Source of the DNA: Rhodocyclaceae bacterium
GTDB lineage: Bacteria; Pseudomonadota; Gammaproteobacteria; Burkholderiales; Rhodocyclaceae
Direction of reading: 5' to 3'
Length of the DNA: 48,869 nucleotides
NCBI GenBank assembly: GCA_020445765.1
Contig: JAGRFY010000088.1
Location: 1-48,869, forward strand
This document shows, in pieces, positions 34,347 to 43,882 of the stretch. Position numbers and translations under genes: made by a program. Position 1 is the stretch's first letter. Each line of letters starts with the position of its first letter. A model generated the notes under the pieces. It ran no database searches and was not told where the DNA came from. It saw nothing but the letters and a program-made list of their open reading frames with translations.

Positions 34347-35615
34347 GTGCCATCCAACCGAAATTGCGACCGCGTCGTGGTGCTGGGCGCCGGCCTGGCC
34401 GGCGTCACCAGTGCCTGGTACCTGCGGCAGGCCGGTTTCGAGGTCACCGTGGTCGACCGCCAGGCGGATGCCGCGCTGGAGACCAGCTTCGCCAATGGCG
34501 GCCAGATATCCGTCAGCCATCCGGAACCCTGGTCCAATCCGTCGGCGCCGACCACCATCGTCAAGTGGCTCGGTCGGGCCGATGCGCCACTGCTGGTCCG
34601 CCCCCGACTGGACCCGGCGCTGTGGCGATGGGCCCTGGCCTTCGCACGCGAGTGCCTGCCCGCCCGCTGCGAGCGCAACACCCGGGCGATCGCCGCGCTG
34701 GCGATCCACAGTCGCCAGTGCCTGCGGGCATTGCGCGAGCAACTGTCGCTCGAGTATCGACAACGCAGCTCGGGCATCCTCCACCTGCTGCGCGACCACC
34801 ACGAACTGCGGGCAGGCGAACGACGCTCGGCGTCGCTGAACGCGCTAGGCATCCGTACCGAGCTGCTCGATCGCTCGGGCTGTGAGCGCGTCGAGCCGGC
34901 GCTGGCGGGCGATCCGGACGAGCTGGCGGGGGCGCTCTATGCCGCGGACGACGAATCCGGCGACGCCCGCCTCTTCGTCCAGGAACTGGTCGGCCATGCC
35001 CGTTCCGTCGGCGTCGAGTTCTGCTTCGATGCCGTGGTCACCGGGCTCCACGTCGACGACGGCCGTGCCGCCGGCGCGTGGCTCACAGCCGATGGCGAGC
35101 GGCGGCGCATCGATGCCGATGCGGTCGTCGTCTGCCTCGGCAGTCACTCGCCCGAGTTGGTGCCCGGCGGCTCGAGGCTGGCAATCTACCCGGTCAAGGG
35201 CTATTCGGTCACGGTGCCCCTGGCTCGCCCGCAATGCGCACCGCAGGTCAGCCTTACCGAAGAGAGCCGCCGCATCGTCTGCTCGCGTCTCGGCGACACC
35301 ATGCGCATTGCCGGCACCGCGGAACTGACGGGCTTCGACCTTGCCGCCAATCCCTCGCGCTCAGGGGCCCTGCTGGCATGGTTCGAACGCCACTTCGCGG
35401 GTGTCGGCCGCAGCGAGGCGGCCGAACACTGGAGCGGCCTTCGCCCGACGACGCCGTCCAACGTGCCGCACGTCGGTGCCGGCCCGCTGCCGGGCCTGTG
35501 GCTCAACACCGGCCACGGCAGCCTCGGCTGGACCCTGAGCTGCGGTTCGGCACAGTGCCTCGCCGAGCTGATGGCGGGCCGCCGACCGCGACCGGATTTT
35601 CCCTTCCTCGCCTGA
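34347..35615 (+). CDS. D-amino-acid dehydrogenase-like FAD enzyme (DadA-type)
   Basis: A 422-residue flavoprotein with the FAD-binding VVVLGAGLAGVTSAWYL motif, ETSFANGGQIS and PWSNPSAPT, typical of the DadA family. YPVKGYSVTVPL and the C-terminal LNTGHGSLGWTLSCGSAQ, which contacts the flavin, also fit. It would oxidise D-amino acids to 2-oxo acids and pass electrons to the respiratory chain. The start is GTG 34347. It is a single-gene unit divergent from fbp and convergent with sspB. It may instead act on another small amine, since substrate residues cannot be judged. Confidence 0.88.
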   Translation: MPSNRNCDRVVVLGAGLAGVTSAWYLRQAGFEVTVVDRQADAALETSFANGGQISVSHPEPWSNPSAPTTIVKWLGRADAPLLVRPRLDPALWRWALAFARECLPARCERNTRAIAALAIHSRQCLRALREQLSLEYRQRSSGILHLLRDHHELRAGERRSASLNALGIRTELLDRSGCERVEPALAGDPDELAGALYAADDESGDARLFVQELVGHARSVGVEFCFDAVVTGLHVDDGRAAGAWLTADGERRRIDADAVVVCLGSHSPELVPGGSRLAIYPVKGYSVTVPLARPQCAPQVSLTEESRRIVCSRLGDTMRIAGTAELTGFDLAANPSRSGALLAWFERHFAGVGRSEAAEHWSGLRPTTPSNVPHVGAGPLPGLWLNTGHGSLGWTLSCGSAQCLAELMAGRRPRPDFPFLA

Positions 35616-35621
35616 ATCGGA

Positions 35622-35643
35622 CGCCGGCGGCCGGGCCGCGGCG
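35622..35643. terminator. GC-rich hairpin between the converging DadA-like and sspB genes
   Basis: CGCCGGCGGCC pairs with GGCCGCGGCG with one unpaired base. There is no T-run, so it may act as a simple barrier rather than a classic intrinsic terminator. Confidence 0.35.
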
Positions 35644-35646
35644 GGA

Positions 35647-36075
35647 CTACTTGACGATGCGCAGGTGACCGCCCTTGCCGCCGCCCGAGGGATCGGGCTC
35701 CGGCTCCGGCGGCTCTCCGCTGACCGGCACCTCGGTCTCGGCGTCGAGTGCGGCATCGAGGCCGGGCGCCTCGACCTCGAACGCCATGCCGTGGCCGTTC
35801 TCGCGCGCGTAGATCGCGAGAATGTTGCGGACCGGTATCGAGATCGACTGCACCTTGCCGGCAAAGCGGGCCTGGAAGGTCACCAGATCGTTGCCCAGTT
35901 GCAGCCCGTTGGTGGCCTCGGTGGACACGTTGAGGACGATCTGGCCGTCGCGCGCGTAGCCGGGAGGCACTCTGGCCTCGCCATCGACCACGGCCGCGAT
36001 GTAGGGCGTGAAGCGCTGGTCCACGCACCACTCGTGGATGGCGCGGATCAGGTAGGGTTTGGTGGATTCGGTCAT
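35647..36075 (-). CDS. sspB: ClpXP protease specificity-enhancing factor SspB
   Basis: A 142-residue protein with KPYLIRAIHEWCVDQRFTPYI, VPPGYARDGQIVLNVS, FQARFAGK and PVRNILAIYARENGHGMAFEV, all typical of the SspB fold. A flexible acidic tail ends in the ClpX-binding module GGHLRIVK. It tethers ssrA-tagged peptides to ClpXP. It lies 55 nt after sspA, the usual arrangement. Confidence 0.96.
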   Translation of the reverse strand: MTESTKPYLIRAIHEWCVDQRFTPYIAAVVDGEARVPPGYARDGQIVLNVSTEATNGLQLGNDLVTFQARFAGKVQSISIPVRNILAIYARENGHGMAFEVEAPGLDAALDAETEVPVSGEPPEPEPDPSGGGKGGHLRIVK

Positions 36076-36130
36076 GGAACGTTCCGACCGCGGCGATGCA
36101 GTCCGGCCGCACCGCCGCAGCGTCTGCCGA

Positions 36131-36727
36131 TCAACGGCGCATCACTTTTTCCGACGGCGTCAGGGCGTCGATGAAACCTTGCCGACTGAAGATCCGTTCG
36201 GCGTACTTCATCAGTGGCGCAGCAGCCTTGCCGAGCTCGATGCCGTAGTGCTCGAGGCGCCACAACAGCGGTGCGATGGCCACGTCGAGCATCGAGAAGT
36301 CGTCGCCGAGCATGTACTTCTGCTTGGTGAAGATCGGCGCAAGCTGCGTCAATTGCTCGCGCACGTTCTGCTTGGCCTTGTCCAGCGACTTGCCGCCTTC
36401 TTCGAGTTCGACCACCGAACCGAAGATCTCGTTCTCGAAAGTATGCAGCAGTTGCCGCGCCCGCGCCCGGAGAATCGGGTCCGGGGGCATCAGCTGAGGA
36501 TGGGGGAAGCGCTCGTCGATGTATTCGTTGATGATGTTGGATTCGTACAGCACCAGGTCGCGATCCACCAGCACCGGCACGCGGTTGTAGGGGTTGATCA
36601 CGGCGATGTCTTCGGGCTTGTTGTACAGGTCGACATCGATGACCTGGAAATCCATGCCCTTCTCGAAGAGCACGATCCGGCAGCGATGACTGAAGGGATC
36701 AGTCGTCCCGGAATAGAGATTCATCAT
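36131..36727 (-). CDS. sspA: Stringent starvation protein A (SspA)
   Basis: A 198-residue GST-fold protein. The thioredoxin-like domain reads LYSGTTDPFSHRCRIVLFEKGMDF and PYNRVPVLVDRDLVLYESNIINEYID, and the functional PHP motif is present (ERFPHPQLMPPDP). It binds RNA polymerase and alters sigma-70 promoter use under stress. It lies downstream of petABC and upstream of sspB, as in most betaproteobacteria. ATG 36727 and ATG 36724 are adjacent possible starts, with GGAG about 10 nt upstream. Confidence 0.95.
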   Translation of the reverse strand: MMNLYSGTTDPFSHRCRIVLFEKGMDFQVIDVDLYNKPEDIAVINPYNRVPVLVDRDLVLYESNIINEYIDERFPHPQLMPPDPILRARARQLLHTFENEIFGSVVELEEGGKSLDKAKQNVREQLTQLAPIFTKQKYMLGDDFSMLDVAIAPLLWRLEHYGIELGKAAAPLMKYAERIFSRQGFIDALTPSEKVMRR

Positions 36728-36753
36728 TATGGGGCTACTCCAAAAGCGCTCCG

Positions 36754-36790
36754 GGCGGCTGCGCGGGCCTCGTGAGTCCTCGCAGCCGCC
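36754..36790. repeat. Inverted repeat between petC and sspA
   Basis: GGCGGCTGCG at 36754-36763 pairs perfectly with CGCAGCCGCC at 36781-36790 around a 17-nt loop. On the minus strand it lies downstream of petC and upstream of sspA and is followed by a short TTTT. It could attenuate read-through or stabilise either transcript. Confidence 0.55.
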
Positions 36791-36842
36791 TCGGTAAGAG
36801 CGGTTTCAGCGCCCCCGGATCGGTGTCCGGGTGCGCGCGTTC

Positions 36843-37601
36843 TCAGTGAATATCCTGCCAATACGCCTTCTTGAGCGCGAACGAAAGTCCGAACAGGACA
36901 GCCAGACCGGCCAGCACGAAGGCGCCGATGGTCTTGCGCTTGTCGGCAACAGGCTCGCCCATCCAGACCACGAAGGAGACCAGATCGGCCACCGCCTGAT
37001 CGTACTCCTCGGCGGTCAGCCGTCCGGGCTTGACCAGCTCGAGCGTCTTCGCACCGCCATGCCCCTTGGCGCCTTCGTGTGCCTTCAGATGCTGTTCGCC
37101 CTGCAGTTCCCAGAGCACGTGGGGCATGCCGACGTTTTCGAACACCACGTTGTTCCAGCCGGTGGGGCGGCTCGGATCGCGGTAGAACTGGCGCAGGTAG
37201 GTGTACAGCCAGTCGCCGCCGCTGCCGAATTCGGACGCACGCGAACGGGCGATGACGGTGAGATCCGGCGGCGCCGCGCCGAACCATTTCTTGCCGTCGT
37301 CGCGACGCAGGGCAATCTTCATCTGCTCGCCCACCTTGTCGGCGGTGAACATCAAATTGTCCTTGATCTGCTCTTCGGTCAGGCCGATTTCGGTCAGCCG
37401 GTTGTAGCGCATGTAGCTGGCGCCGTGGCAGTTCAGGCAGTAATTGACGAACAGCTTGGCGCCGTTTTGCAGATTGGCTGGCTCGGTCGACAGCGGCGCC
37501 CGATCGAGATGGAGTTCCGTACCGGAGGCGATCGCCAGGGCCGGAACCATCAACGCCGCGCCGAGCAGCTTCTTCAGTACGTTCATTGCGCGGGTCCTCA
37601 T
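36843..37601 (-). CDS. petC: Cytochrome c1 of the bc1 complex
   Basis: About 252 residues. It has a signal peptide, the heme c motif CLNCH and a probable axial Met in the VGMPHVLWE region. A C-terminal membrane anchor (FVLAGLAVLFGLSFALKKAYW) is present. It accepts electrons from the Rieske protein and passes them to a soluble cytochrome c. I chose the ATG at 37601, which overlaps the cytochrome b stop as ATGA; the ATG at 37586 would also leave a complete signal peptide. It is the third gene of petABC. Confidence 0.95.
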   Translation of the reverse strand: MRTRAMNVLKKLLGAALMVPALAIASGTELHLDRAPLSTEPANLQNGAKLFVNYCLNCHGASYMRYNRLTEIGLTEEQIKDNLMFTADKVGEQMKIALRRDDGKKWFGAAPPDLTVIARSRASEFGSGGDWLYTYLRQFYRDPSRPTGWNNVVFENVGMPHVLWELQGEQHLKAHEGAKGHGGAKTLELVKPGRLTAEEYDQAVADLVSFVVWMGEPVADKRKTIGAFVLAGLAVLFGLSFALKKAYWQDIH

Positions 37602-38866
37602 TTGAAGTTCACCCTTTCCGGTTCGGGCTGGCACTTGTCGAGCTTGGAGTACCAGGGCATAAGCAGGAAGAAGCCGAAATAGATCACCGAGCAGATCTGC
37701 GAGACCAGGGTACGACCCGGGGTCGGCGGCAGCACGCCCAGGTAACCGAGGATGAAGAAGGACACCACGAAGATCGCGATCGCGAACTTGAAGATCGGCC
37801 CCTTGTAGCGGATCGACTTGACCGGGCTGCGGTCGAGCCACGGCAGGAACGCAATGATCACGACACCGGCGCCCATCGCGACGACACCCCAGAACTTGGC
37901 ATCGAGACCGAACAGCGGATAGGTGACCGCGCGCAGCATCGAGTAGAACGGCGTGAAGTACCACACCGGCGCGATGTGCGGCGGCGTCTTCAGCGGATCG
38001 GCCGGAATGAAGTTGTTGAACTCCAGGAAGTAGCCGCCGCCTTCCGGCATGAAGAACACGATCACCGAGAACACGAACAGGAATCCGACCACGCCGACGA
38101 TGTCCTTGACGGTGTAGTAGGGATGGAACGGAATGCCGTCGAGCGGGATGCCGTTGGCACCCTTCTTCTTCTTGATCTCGACCCCGTCGGGGTTGTTCGA
38201 GCCCACTTCGTGCAGGGCCACGATATGGGCTGCGACCAGACCGATCAGCACCAGCGGCACGGCGATCACGTGGAACGAGAAGAACCGGTTCAGCGTCGCG
38301 TCGGAGACGACGTAGTCACCGCGGATCACCACCGACAGGTCGGGACCGATGATCGGGATCGCCGAGAACAGGTTGACGATCACCTGGGCGCCCCAGTACG
38401 ACATCTGGCCCCACGGCAGCAGGTAGCCCATGAAGGCTTCGGCCATCAGTGCCAGGAAGATCAACGTGCCGAAGACCCAGATCAGCTCGCGCGGCTTGCG
38501 ATAGGAACCGTAGAGCAGGCCACGGAACATGTGCAGGTAGACGACGATGAAGAACGCCGACGCGCCAGTGGAGTGCATGTAGCGGATCAGCCAGCCGCCG
38601 GGCACATCGCGCATGATGTACTCGACCGACGCGAAGGCCACCGGCACGCCGGCTGCGTTCAGCGAGGCGTCGGGCTTGTAGTGCATGACCAGGAAGATGC
38701 CGGTCACGATCTGGATCACCAGCACCAGTAGCGCCAGCGAGCCGAAGAAGTACCAGAAGTTGAAGTTCTTGGGCGCGTAGTACTCGGACAGATGCGCCTT
38801 CCAGGTCGCGGTCAGCGGGAAACGCGCATCGACCCAGTCGAGGAGTTGTTGTGATTTGGTGGTCAT
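37598..38866 (-). CDS. petB: Cytochrome b of the bc1 complex
   Basis: A 422-residue membrane protein with eight or nine helices. Heme-ligand histidine pairs lie in RYMHSTGASAFFIVVYLHMFRG and SFHVIAVPLVLIGLVAAHIVALHE. The quinol-oxidation site motif is PVWY rather than PEWY, a variant known from beta- and gammaproteobacteria. It oxidises ubiquinol and moves electrons across the membrane. It lies 3 nt after petA. Confidence 0.97.
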   Translation of the reverse strand: MTTKSQQLLDWVDARFPLTATWKAHLSEYYAPKNFNFWYFFGSLALLVLVIQIVTGIFLVMHYKPDASLNAAGVPVAFASVEYIMRDVPGGWLIRYMHSTGASAFFIVVYLHMFRGLLYGSYRKPRELIWVFGTLIFLALMAEAFMGYLLPWGQMSYWGAQVIVNLFSAIPIIGPDLSVVIRGDYVVSDATLNRFFSFHVIAVPLVLIGLVAAHIVALHEVGSNNPDGVEIKKKKGANGIPLDGIPFHPYYTVKDIVGVVGFLFVFSVIVFFMPEGGGYFLEFNNFIPADPLKTPPHIAPVWYFTPFYSMLRAVTYPLFGLDAKFWGVVAMGAGVVIIAFLPWLDRSPVKSIRYKGPIFKFAIAIFVVSFFILGYLGVLPPTPGRTLVSQICSVIYFGFFLLMPWYSKLDKCQPEPERVNFK

Positions 38867-38869
38867 GGA

Positions 38870-39463
38870 TTAGGCCTTCCCGTCATCGCCGATGAGAATG
38901 GTCGCGTCCGTCAGATACTTGTGCGGAGGCACCTCCAGGTTGTCGGGCGCCGGCTTGCTCTTGTAGACACGGCCGGCGAGATCGAAGGTGGAGCCATGGC
39001 ACGGGCAGAGGAAACCGCCGGGCCAGTCGTTCGAGATACCGCTCTCGGCACCGGTCTTGAACTTTTCGCTCGGCGAACAGCCCAAGTGGGTGCAGATGCC
39101 GACGACCACCAGGTATTCGGGCTTGATCGAGCGCCCCTCGTTCTTGGCATAGGGCGGCTGCATCGGCTTGTCGGAATTGGGATCACTGACTTCGCTGTCG
39201 GTCTTCTTCAGCGATTCCAGCATCGCTTCGGTCCGTCGCAGAATCCAGACCGGCTTGCCCCGCCACTCGACGGTCATCATTTCGCCAGGCGCCAGCTTGC
39301 TGATGTCGGCCTCGACCGGCGCACCGGCCGCCTTGGCGCGCTCCGAAGGCGTCAGGCTGGCCACGAAGGGCACTGCGGCGGCAACGGTCATCGCCCCGCC
39401 GGCCGCGGACGTGGCGAGCAGTAGCCGCCTGCGACCGCAGTCCATCTTGTTATCGACACTCAT
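38870..39463 (-). CDS. petA: Ubiquinol-cytochrome c reductase Rieske iron-sulfur protein
   Basis: A 197-residue protein. The N-terminus has twin arginines (CGRRRLLLATSAAGG), as in Tat-exported Rieske proteins, followed by the anchoring helix. The 2Fe-2S ligands are in CTHLGC and CPCHGS. It moves electrons from ubiquinol to cytochrome c1. The ATG at 39463 (MSVDNKMD) is the family start, so the longer frame to 39529 is not used. It is the first gene of petABC. Confidence 0.96.
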   Translation of the reverse strand: MSVDNKMDCGRRRLLLATSAAGGAMTVAAAVPFVASLTPSERAKAAGAPVEADISKLAPGEMMTVEWRGKPVWILRRTEAMLESLKKTDSEVSDPNSDKPMQPPYAKNEGRSIKPEYLVVVGICTHLGCSPSEKFKTGAESGISNDWPGGFLCPCHGSTFDLAGRVYKSKPAPDNLEVPPHKYLTDATILIGDDGKA

Positions 39464-39519
39464 AGACCCGATTCCCCTGTGCAAGGAAAAATGTTTGTTG
39501 CAGGAAAAAAATCCCCGGG

Positions 39520-39549
39520 AGTCTAGCAAAAAATAACCACAAATTGAAA
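39520..39549 (-). promoter_or_regulatory. Possible promoter of petABC
   Basis: In an AT-rich stretch unlike its GC-rich surroundings, the minus strand reads TGCTAGACT, an extended -10 element (39520-39525 for the hexamer). A weak -35, TTTCAA, lies 18 nt upstream at 39544-39549. The position, about 57 bases before the petA start, is reasonable. Confidence 0.3.
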
Positions 39550-39663
39550 GTCTTTTCGTACTTTATTGTTATTTATCAATAGCTTAATTGTTTCACGCGA
39601 GCATGACCGGCGGGCGCAGGGCACGATTCCCCGCCATGCGTGCGCGGCGGCGCAGCAAGCCGA

Positions 39664-40863
39664 TCAAACGACCCCGGCCTGATGCAGCGCGGCGATTTCG
39701 GCATCGCCGCGCCCGAGTTCGCGCAGGATCTCGTCGGTATGCTCACCGAGCGCCGGCCCCGGCCAGCGCGTGCTGCCGGGTGTCGCCGACAACCTCGGCA
39801 CGATGCCCGGCATCGCGACCTGGTGGCCGTCGGGCAGGCGCATCTGCTCGATCATGCCGCGCGCAAGGTATTGCGGGTCGCGCACCATGTCCTCGACCGA
39901 ATAGGTCTGGGCAGCGGGCACCTCGGCTTGTCTCAACGTCGCCAGCACGGTATCGAGGTCGTGGCGGCCGACCCAGTCGTCGATCACGGCATAGAGTTCG
40001 CCGGCCCGCCCGTCGCGGCCCGCATTGTCGGCCAGTGCGGCATCGTCGGCCAGATCCGGACGACCGATCGCACGCATCAGGCGGCGGAAGATCGCGTCGC
40101 CGTTGCCGCCGACGATGACGTGCCGGCGGTCGCGAGTGGTGTGGGTATTGGACGGTGTGATGCCGGGCATCACATTGCCGGTGCGCTCGCGGATGAAGCC
40201 GAACATGTCGAACTCCGGCACCAGGCTTTCCATCATCGCGAACACCGCTTCATACAGCGCGACATCAACCACCTGGCCGCTGCCGCCGGCGATCTCGCGA
40301 TGTCGCAGCGCCATCATCGCCCCGAGTGCGGCCCACAGCGCGGCGATCGAATCGCCGATCGAGATGCCGGTCTTCACCGGCGGACGATCGGGATAGCCGG
40401 TGATGTAGCGCAGGCCCCCCATCGACTCGCCGATCGCGCCAAACCCCGGCTGGTCGCGCTGCGGCCCGGTCTGGCCGAAGCCCGACAGACGCACCATCAC
40501 CAGCCCCGGGTTGCGCTCGGACAGCGTCTGCCAGCCCAGCCCCAGTTTCTCCATCACGCCCGGGCGGAAGTTCTCGATCACGATGTCGGCCTGGGCCGCC
40601 AGTTCGAGCGCGATTGCCAGCCCCTGCGGATGCTTCAGGTCGAGCGACAGCGAGCGCTTGTTGCGCGACTGCAGGTACCACCACAGCGACGTCCCTTGAT
40701 GGAGCTTGCGCCACTTGCGCAGCGGATCGCCACCCCGCGGCGACTCGACCTTGATCACTTCGGCGCCGAACTCCGCCAGAATGCGCGCGCAGAACGGACC
40801 TGCGATCAGGGTGCCGAATTCCAGCACCCGCACGCCGGCCATCGGCGGCCTGGCCTCAGTCAT
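39664..40863 (-). CDS. Family III (CaiB/BaiF) CoA-transferase
   Basis: A 399-residue enzyme with VLEFGTLIAGPFCARILAEFGAEVIKVE, RNKRSLSLDLK, ADIVIENFRPGVMEKLGLG and LSGFGQTGP, all hallmarks of the family. The nucleophilic Asp is in QVVDVALYEAVF. It moves CoA between carboxylic acids; the particular acid cannot be read from the sequence. It lies 33 nt after recR and may be transcribed with it. A 200-base gap separates it from petA. Confidence 0.93.
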   Translation of the reverse strand: MTEARPPMAGVRVLEFGTLIAGPFCARILAEFGAEVIKVESPRGGDPLRKWRKLHQGTSLWWYLQSRNKRSLSLDLKHPQGLAIALELAAQADIVIENFRPGVMEKLGLGWQTLSERNPGLVMVRLSGFGQTGPQRDQPGFGAIGESMGGLRYITGYPDRPPVKTGISIGDSIAALWAALGAMMALRHREIAGGSGQVVDVALYEAVFAMMESLVPEFDMFGFIRERTGNVMPGITPSNTHTTRDRRHVIVGGNGDAIFRRLMRAIGRPDLADDAALADNAGRDGRAGELYAVIDDWVGRHDLDTVLATLRQAEVPAAQTYSVEDMVRDPQYLARGMIEQMRLPDGHQVAMPGIVPRLSATPGSTRWPGPALGEHTDEILRELGRGDAEIAALHQAGVV

Positions 40864-40896
40864 CAGAACGATCTCCCGAACACGCCCGGGCGCCCC

Positions 40897-41493
40897 TCAT
40901 GCCGGCCGCCGCTCGATCAGTGCCTGGGCGATCGTGCCGGCGTCGGTGTGCTCGAGTTCGCCCCCGACCGGTACCCCGCGCGACAGCCGGCTGACCCGCA
41001 GTCCGCGTGCATGCATCAGTTCGGACACCAGGTGGGCGGTGGCTTCGCCCTCGTTGGTAAAGTTGGTGGCCAGGATCACCTCTTCGACGACGCCGTCGGT
41101 CGCCCGCGCCAGCAGGCGCTCCAGCCCCAGTTCGCGCGGGCCGATGCCGTCGAGCGGCGACAGCCGGCCCATCAGCACGTAGTAAAGGCCGTTGTAGCTG
41201 CGACTCTGTTCGAGCACCGCGAGATCCGCCGGCATCTCGACCACGCACAACTGACGCGCGTCGCGGCCGGGGCTGGTGCAGCGACCGCAGACGTCCTGCT
41301 CCGAGAAGCTGTTGCAGCGCTGGCAATGGCGCAGTACGTCGAGCGCTCGGCCGAGCGCTTCCGACAGCCGCCGGGCACCGCTCTGGTCGCGCTGCAACAG
41401 GTGATAGGCCATGCGCTGGGCCGAGCGCGGGCCGACGCCGGGCAACACCCGCAGCGCCTCGATCAGCGCCTCCAGACTGGATGGCGAACTCAC
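40897..41493 (-). CDS. recR: Recombination mediator protein RecR
   Basis: A 198-residue protein with the N-terminal helix-hairpin-helix ([18 protein letters not shown]), the four-cysteine zinc motif [18 protein letters not shown] and a Toprim domain ([33 protein letters not shown]). With RecO it loads RecA onto SSB-coated DNA. The start is GTG 41493, 16 nt after ybaB. The dnaX-ybaB-recR order is conserved in proteobacteria. Confidence 0.97.
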   Translation of the reverse strand: MSSPSSLEALIEALRVLPGVGPRSAQRMAYHLLQRDQSGARRLSEALGRALDVLRHCQRCNSFSEQDVCGRCTSPGRDARQLCVVEMPADLAVLEQSRSYNGLYYVLMGRLSPLDGIGPRELGLERLLARATDGVVEEVILATNFTNEGEATAHLVSELMHARGLRVSRLSRGVPVGGELEHTDAGTIAQALIERRPA

Positions 41494-41509
41494 CGCCCGG
41501 CCCGTGGGT

Positions 41510-41833
41510 TCAGAATGGCAGCTTCATGCCCGGCGGCAGGTTCAGGCCGGCGGCGAAACCGGCCATCTTCTCCTGGGTCGTGGTCTCGACCCGACGCACG
41601 GCGTTGTTGACCGCCGCCGCGACCAGATCCTCGAGCATTTCCTTGTCGTCCATCACCGACGGATCGATGTCGATCCGTCGGACGTCGTACTTGCAGGTCA
41701 TCACGACCTTGACCATGCCGGCGCCGGACTCGCCCTCGACCTCGATCGAGCCGAGCTGCTCCTGCATCTTCTTCATGTTTTCCTGCATCTGCTGGGCCTG
41801 CTTCATCAGCCCGGCAATACCGCCTTTCATCAT
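41510..41833 (-). CDS. ybaB: Nucleoid-associated protein YbaB/EbfC family
   Basis: A 107-residue protein ([33 protein letters not shown]) with the Met-rich N-terminal helix and a [29 protein letters not shown] segment, typical of YbaB DNA-binding dimers. The ATG at 41833 overlaps the dnaX stop as ATGA. Confidence 0.96.
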   Translation of the reverse strand: MMKGGIAGLMKQAQQMQENMKKMQEQLGSIEVEGESGAGMVKVVMTCKYDVRRIDIDPSVMDDKEMLEDLVAAAVNNAVRRVETTTQEKMAGFAAGLNLPPGMKLPF

Positions 41834-43692
41834 GGGTTCGACTCCACTTGCAATGGTTTCAATGGTCTGACCGACGACTCCAGCAGGGTCGCATCGAAGC
41901 GCTCGATCAGTTCCCGTACGAATGGGTCACGCTCCAGGGACGCCACGGCTGCCGCGTGCTGCTCGGCCTTGATCTGCTGATCCCGCTGGGCCGGGGTCTC
42001 GCCGGCGATCTCGCCGATCTCGATCTTCAGGCGAACCTCGCGACCGAGCGCTCTGCCGAGTTCGTCCTGGATCTTGTCCGTGGCAGCCCGATTGACGCTG
42101 AGCAGGTGGCGGTGGGTGGCGTTCAGCCGGAGCGTGACCTCGCGCTCGTCGCTGCGGACAAGTTCGCAGTGCTGGGCGAGTTCGCGCACCATGCCGCCAA
42201 GGCCCATCACCCGGATCAGACGGTGCCAGTCGCCATCGCCGCCAGCCGTTTCCGCCGGCGTCCCGCAATCCGCCCTGTAGATCGTCGCGGCCGGCTCGAT
42301 CGCAATCGTGCCGGATGGGCCGGCGTCGGGCACTACGCCGGCGGGCTCGGGCCAGTCTTCCCACGGCGGCACCGGGATCGCATCGTCCGGCATCGCCGAC
42401 GGCGGACCGCCATCGCAGCCGGCCGGCTCTCCGGCCACGGCCGCCATCGTCGCCTTCGGCGTCGCCGGTGCCACTTCGACGCGCGACTTCGGCGGCGCAC
42501 CGGCCAGCGCGTCGCGCGCCGCCGCGAGCCCCGCGCCACCGGCCGCGGCCATCGGCCGGGCACGCCCGGTCGGCGCTGGCGGCGACTGTCGCGCCGGATC
42601 GCCACCGGGCTGTTCCGGGCGGAATGCATGCAGTCGCAGCAGGGTCATCGTGAATCCGGCATAGCCGTCCGGCGCCAGCGGCAGGTCGTTGCGACCATGA
42701 ATCGCGATCTGGTAGGCCAACTGCAGATACTCGCGGTCGAAGCGGCCGGCGTAAGCGAGCAGTCGCTCGCGCTCGACCTCGTCGGCTTCGGCATCCGCCG
42801 CGAACTGCAGGACCGCAATGCGTTGCAACAGCGAAGCCAGCGACTGCAGGCCCGCCTCGAACGACAGGCTGCGGGCGGCCATCTGGTCGGCCACGCCGAC
42901 CAGCGCAGCAACGTCTTCGGCAAGCAGCGCATCGAGCACGGCGAACAGATGGTCGTCGCCGACCGTGCCCAGCATGTCCACCACCTGCTGCTCGCGGATC
43001 TCGCCGGCGCCGTGGGCGATCGCCTGGTCGAGCAACGACAGGGCGTCACGCATCGAACCGTTGGCGGCCCGCGACAGGTGGCGCAGCGCCGCGGGCTCGA
43101 AGTCGACCGACTCGGCCTCGAGGATGCGCTGCAGATGTTCGACGACATGCAGCGGCGGCATCTGCTTGAGATTGAACTGCAGGCAGCGCGACAACACCGT
43201 CACCGGAATCTTCTGCGGATCGGTGGTGGCGAGAATGAACTTGACGTGTTCTGGCGGCTCTTCGAGGGTTTTCAACATCGCATTGAAGGCATGCCCGGTG
43301 AGCATGTGTACCTCGTCGATCATGTAGACCTTGTAGCGGCCCTGGACCGGCGCATACACCGCCTTGTCGAGCAGCGCCGCCATGTCGTCGACGCCTCGGT
43401 TCGAGGCCGCATCCATCTCGACGTAATCCGGGAAGCGGTCGGCGTCGATCGCACTGCAGGCCGCGCACTGGCCGCAAGGCGACGGGCCGACACCCCGCTC
43501 GCAGTTCAGGGACTTGGCGAGAATGCGCGAGATCGTGGTCTTGCCGACGCCACGCGTGCCGGTGAACAGGTAGGCGTGATGCAGACGCCCGGTCTGCAGC
43601 GCATGGCTGAGCGCACGCACCACGTGCTCCTGCCCGACCAGGGTCTCGAAGCTTTTCGGTCGCCACTTGCGGGCCAGCACTTGATACGACAT
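41830..43692 (-). CDS. dnaX: DNA polymerase III subunit tau/gamma
   Basis: A 620-residue clamp-loader subunit. It begins [25 protein letters not shown] and has Walker [10 protein letters not shown], the zinc module [16 protein letters not shown], Walker B YMIDEVHM and the SRC sensor ([11 protein letters not shown]). A Pro/Ala-rich linker around residues 380-490 leads to a C-terminal tau-like domain that would bind polymerase alpha and DnaB. I saw no A-rich slippery heptamer in the linker, so a shorter gamma form by frameshifting is not predicted. The ATG at 43692 is the family start. Confidence 0.96.
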   Translation of the reverse strand: MSYQVLARKWRPKSFETLVGQEHVVRALSHALQTGRLHHAYLFTGTRGVGKTTISRILAKSLNCERGVGPSPCGQCAACSAIDADRFPDYVEMDAASNRGVDDMAALLDKAVYAPVQGRYKVYMIDEVHMLTGHAFNAMLKTLEEPPEHVKFILATTDPQKIPVTVLSRCLQFNLKQMPPLHVVEHLQRILEAESVDFEPAALRHLSRAANGSMRDALSLLDQAIAHGAGEIREQQVVDMLGTVGDDHLFAVLDALLAEDVAALVGVADQMAARSLSFEAGLQSLASLLQRIAVLQFAADAEADEVERERLLAYAGRFDREYLQLAYQIAIHGRNDLPLAPDGYAGFTMTLLRLHAFRPEQPGGDPARQSPPAPTGRARPMAAAGGAGLAAARDALAGAPPKSRVEVAPATPKATMAAVAGEPAGCDGGPPSAMPDDAIPVPPWEDWPEPAGVVPDAGPSGTIAIEPAATIYRADCGTPAETAGGDGDWHRLIRVMGLGGMVRELAQHCELVRSDEREVTLRLNATHRHLLSVNRAATDKIQDELGRALGREVRLKIEIGEIAGETPAQRDQQIKAEQHAAAVASLERDPFVRELIERFDATLLESSVRPLKPLQVESNP

Positions 43693-43882
43693 GGGCGCCA
43701 TTCTACCCGAGGGCCGCCGCTGCGGCGGGCAAAGCGGCCGCGGTGCCAGGCCTCGCCGCGACACCTGCCGCGACGCGATTCGTCCTGGCTATCACCGGCA
43801 TCCGATCAATCAATTGGATCAAATATCCAGAAATCGATAGTCTTCAGATATCGAATGCCATGCCAGCCCCAGGAGACCGTCC

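Noticed and set aside
42300-42650. Programmed frameshift site in dnaX
   Set aside because: The linker region is GC-rich and holds no A-rich slippery heptamer, so there is no support for a gamma product by frameshifting.
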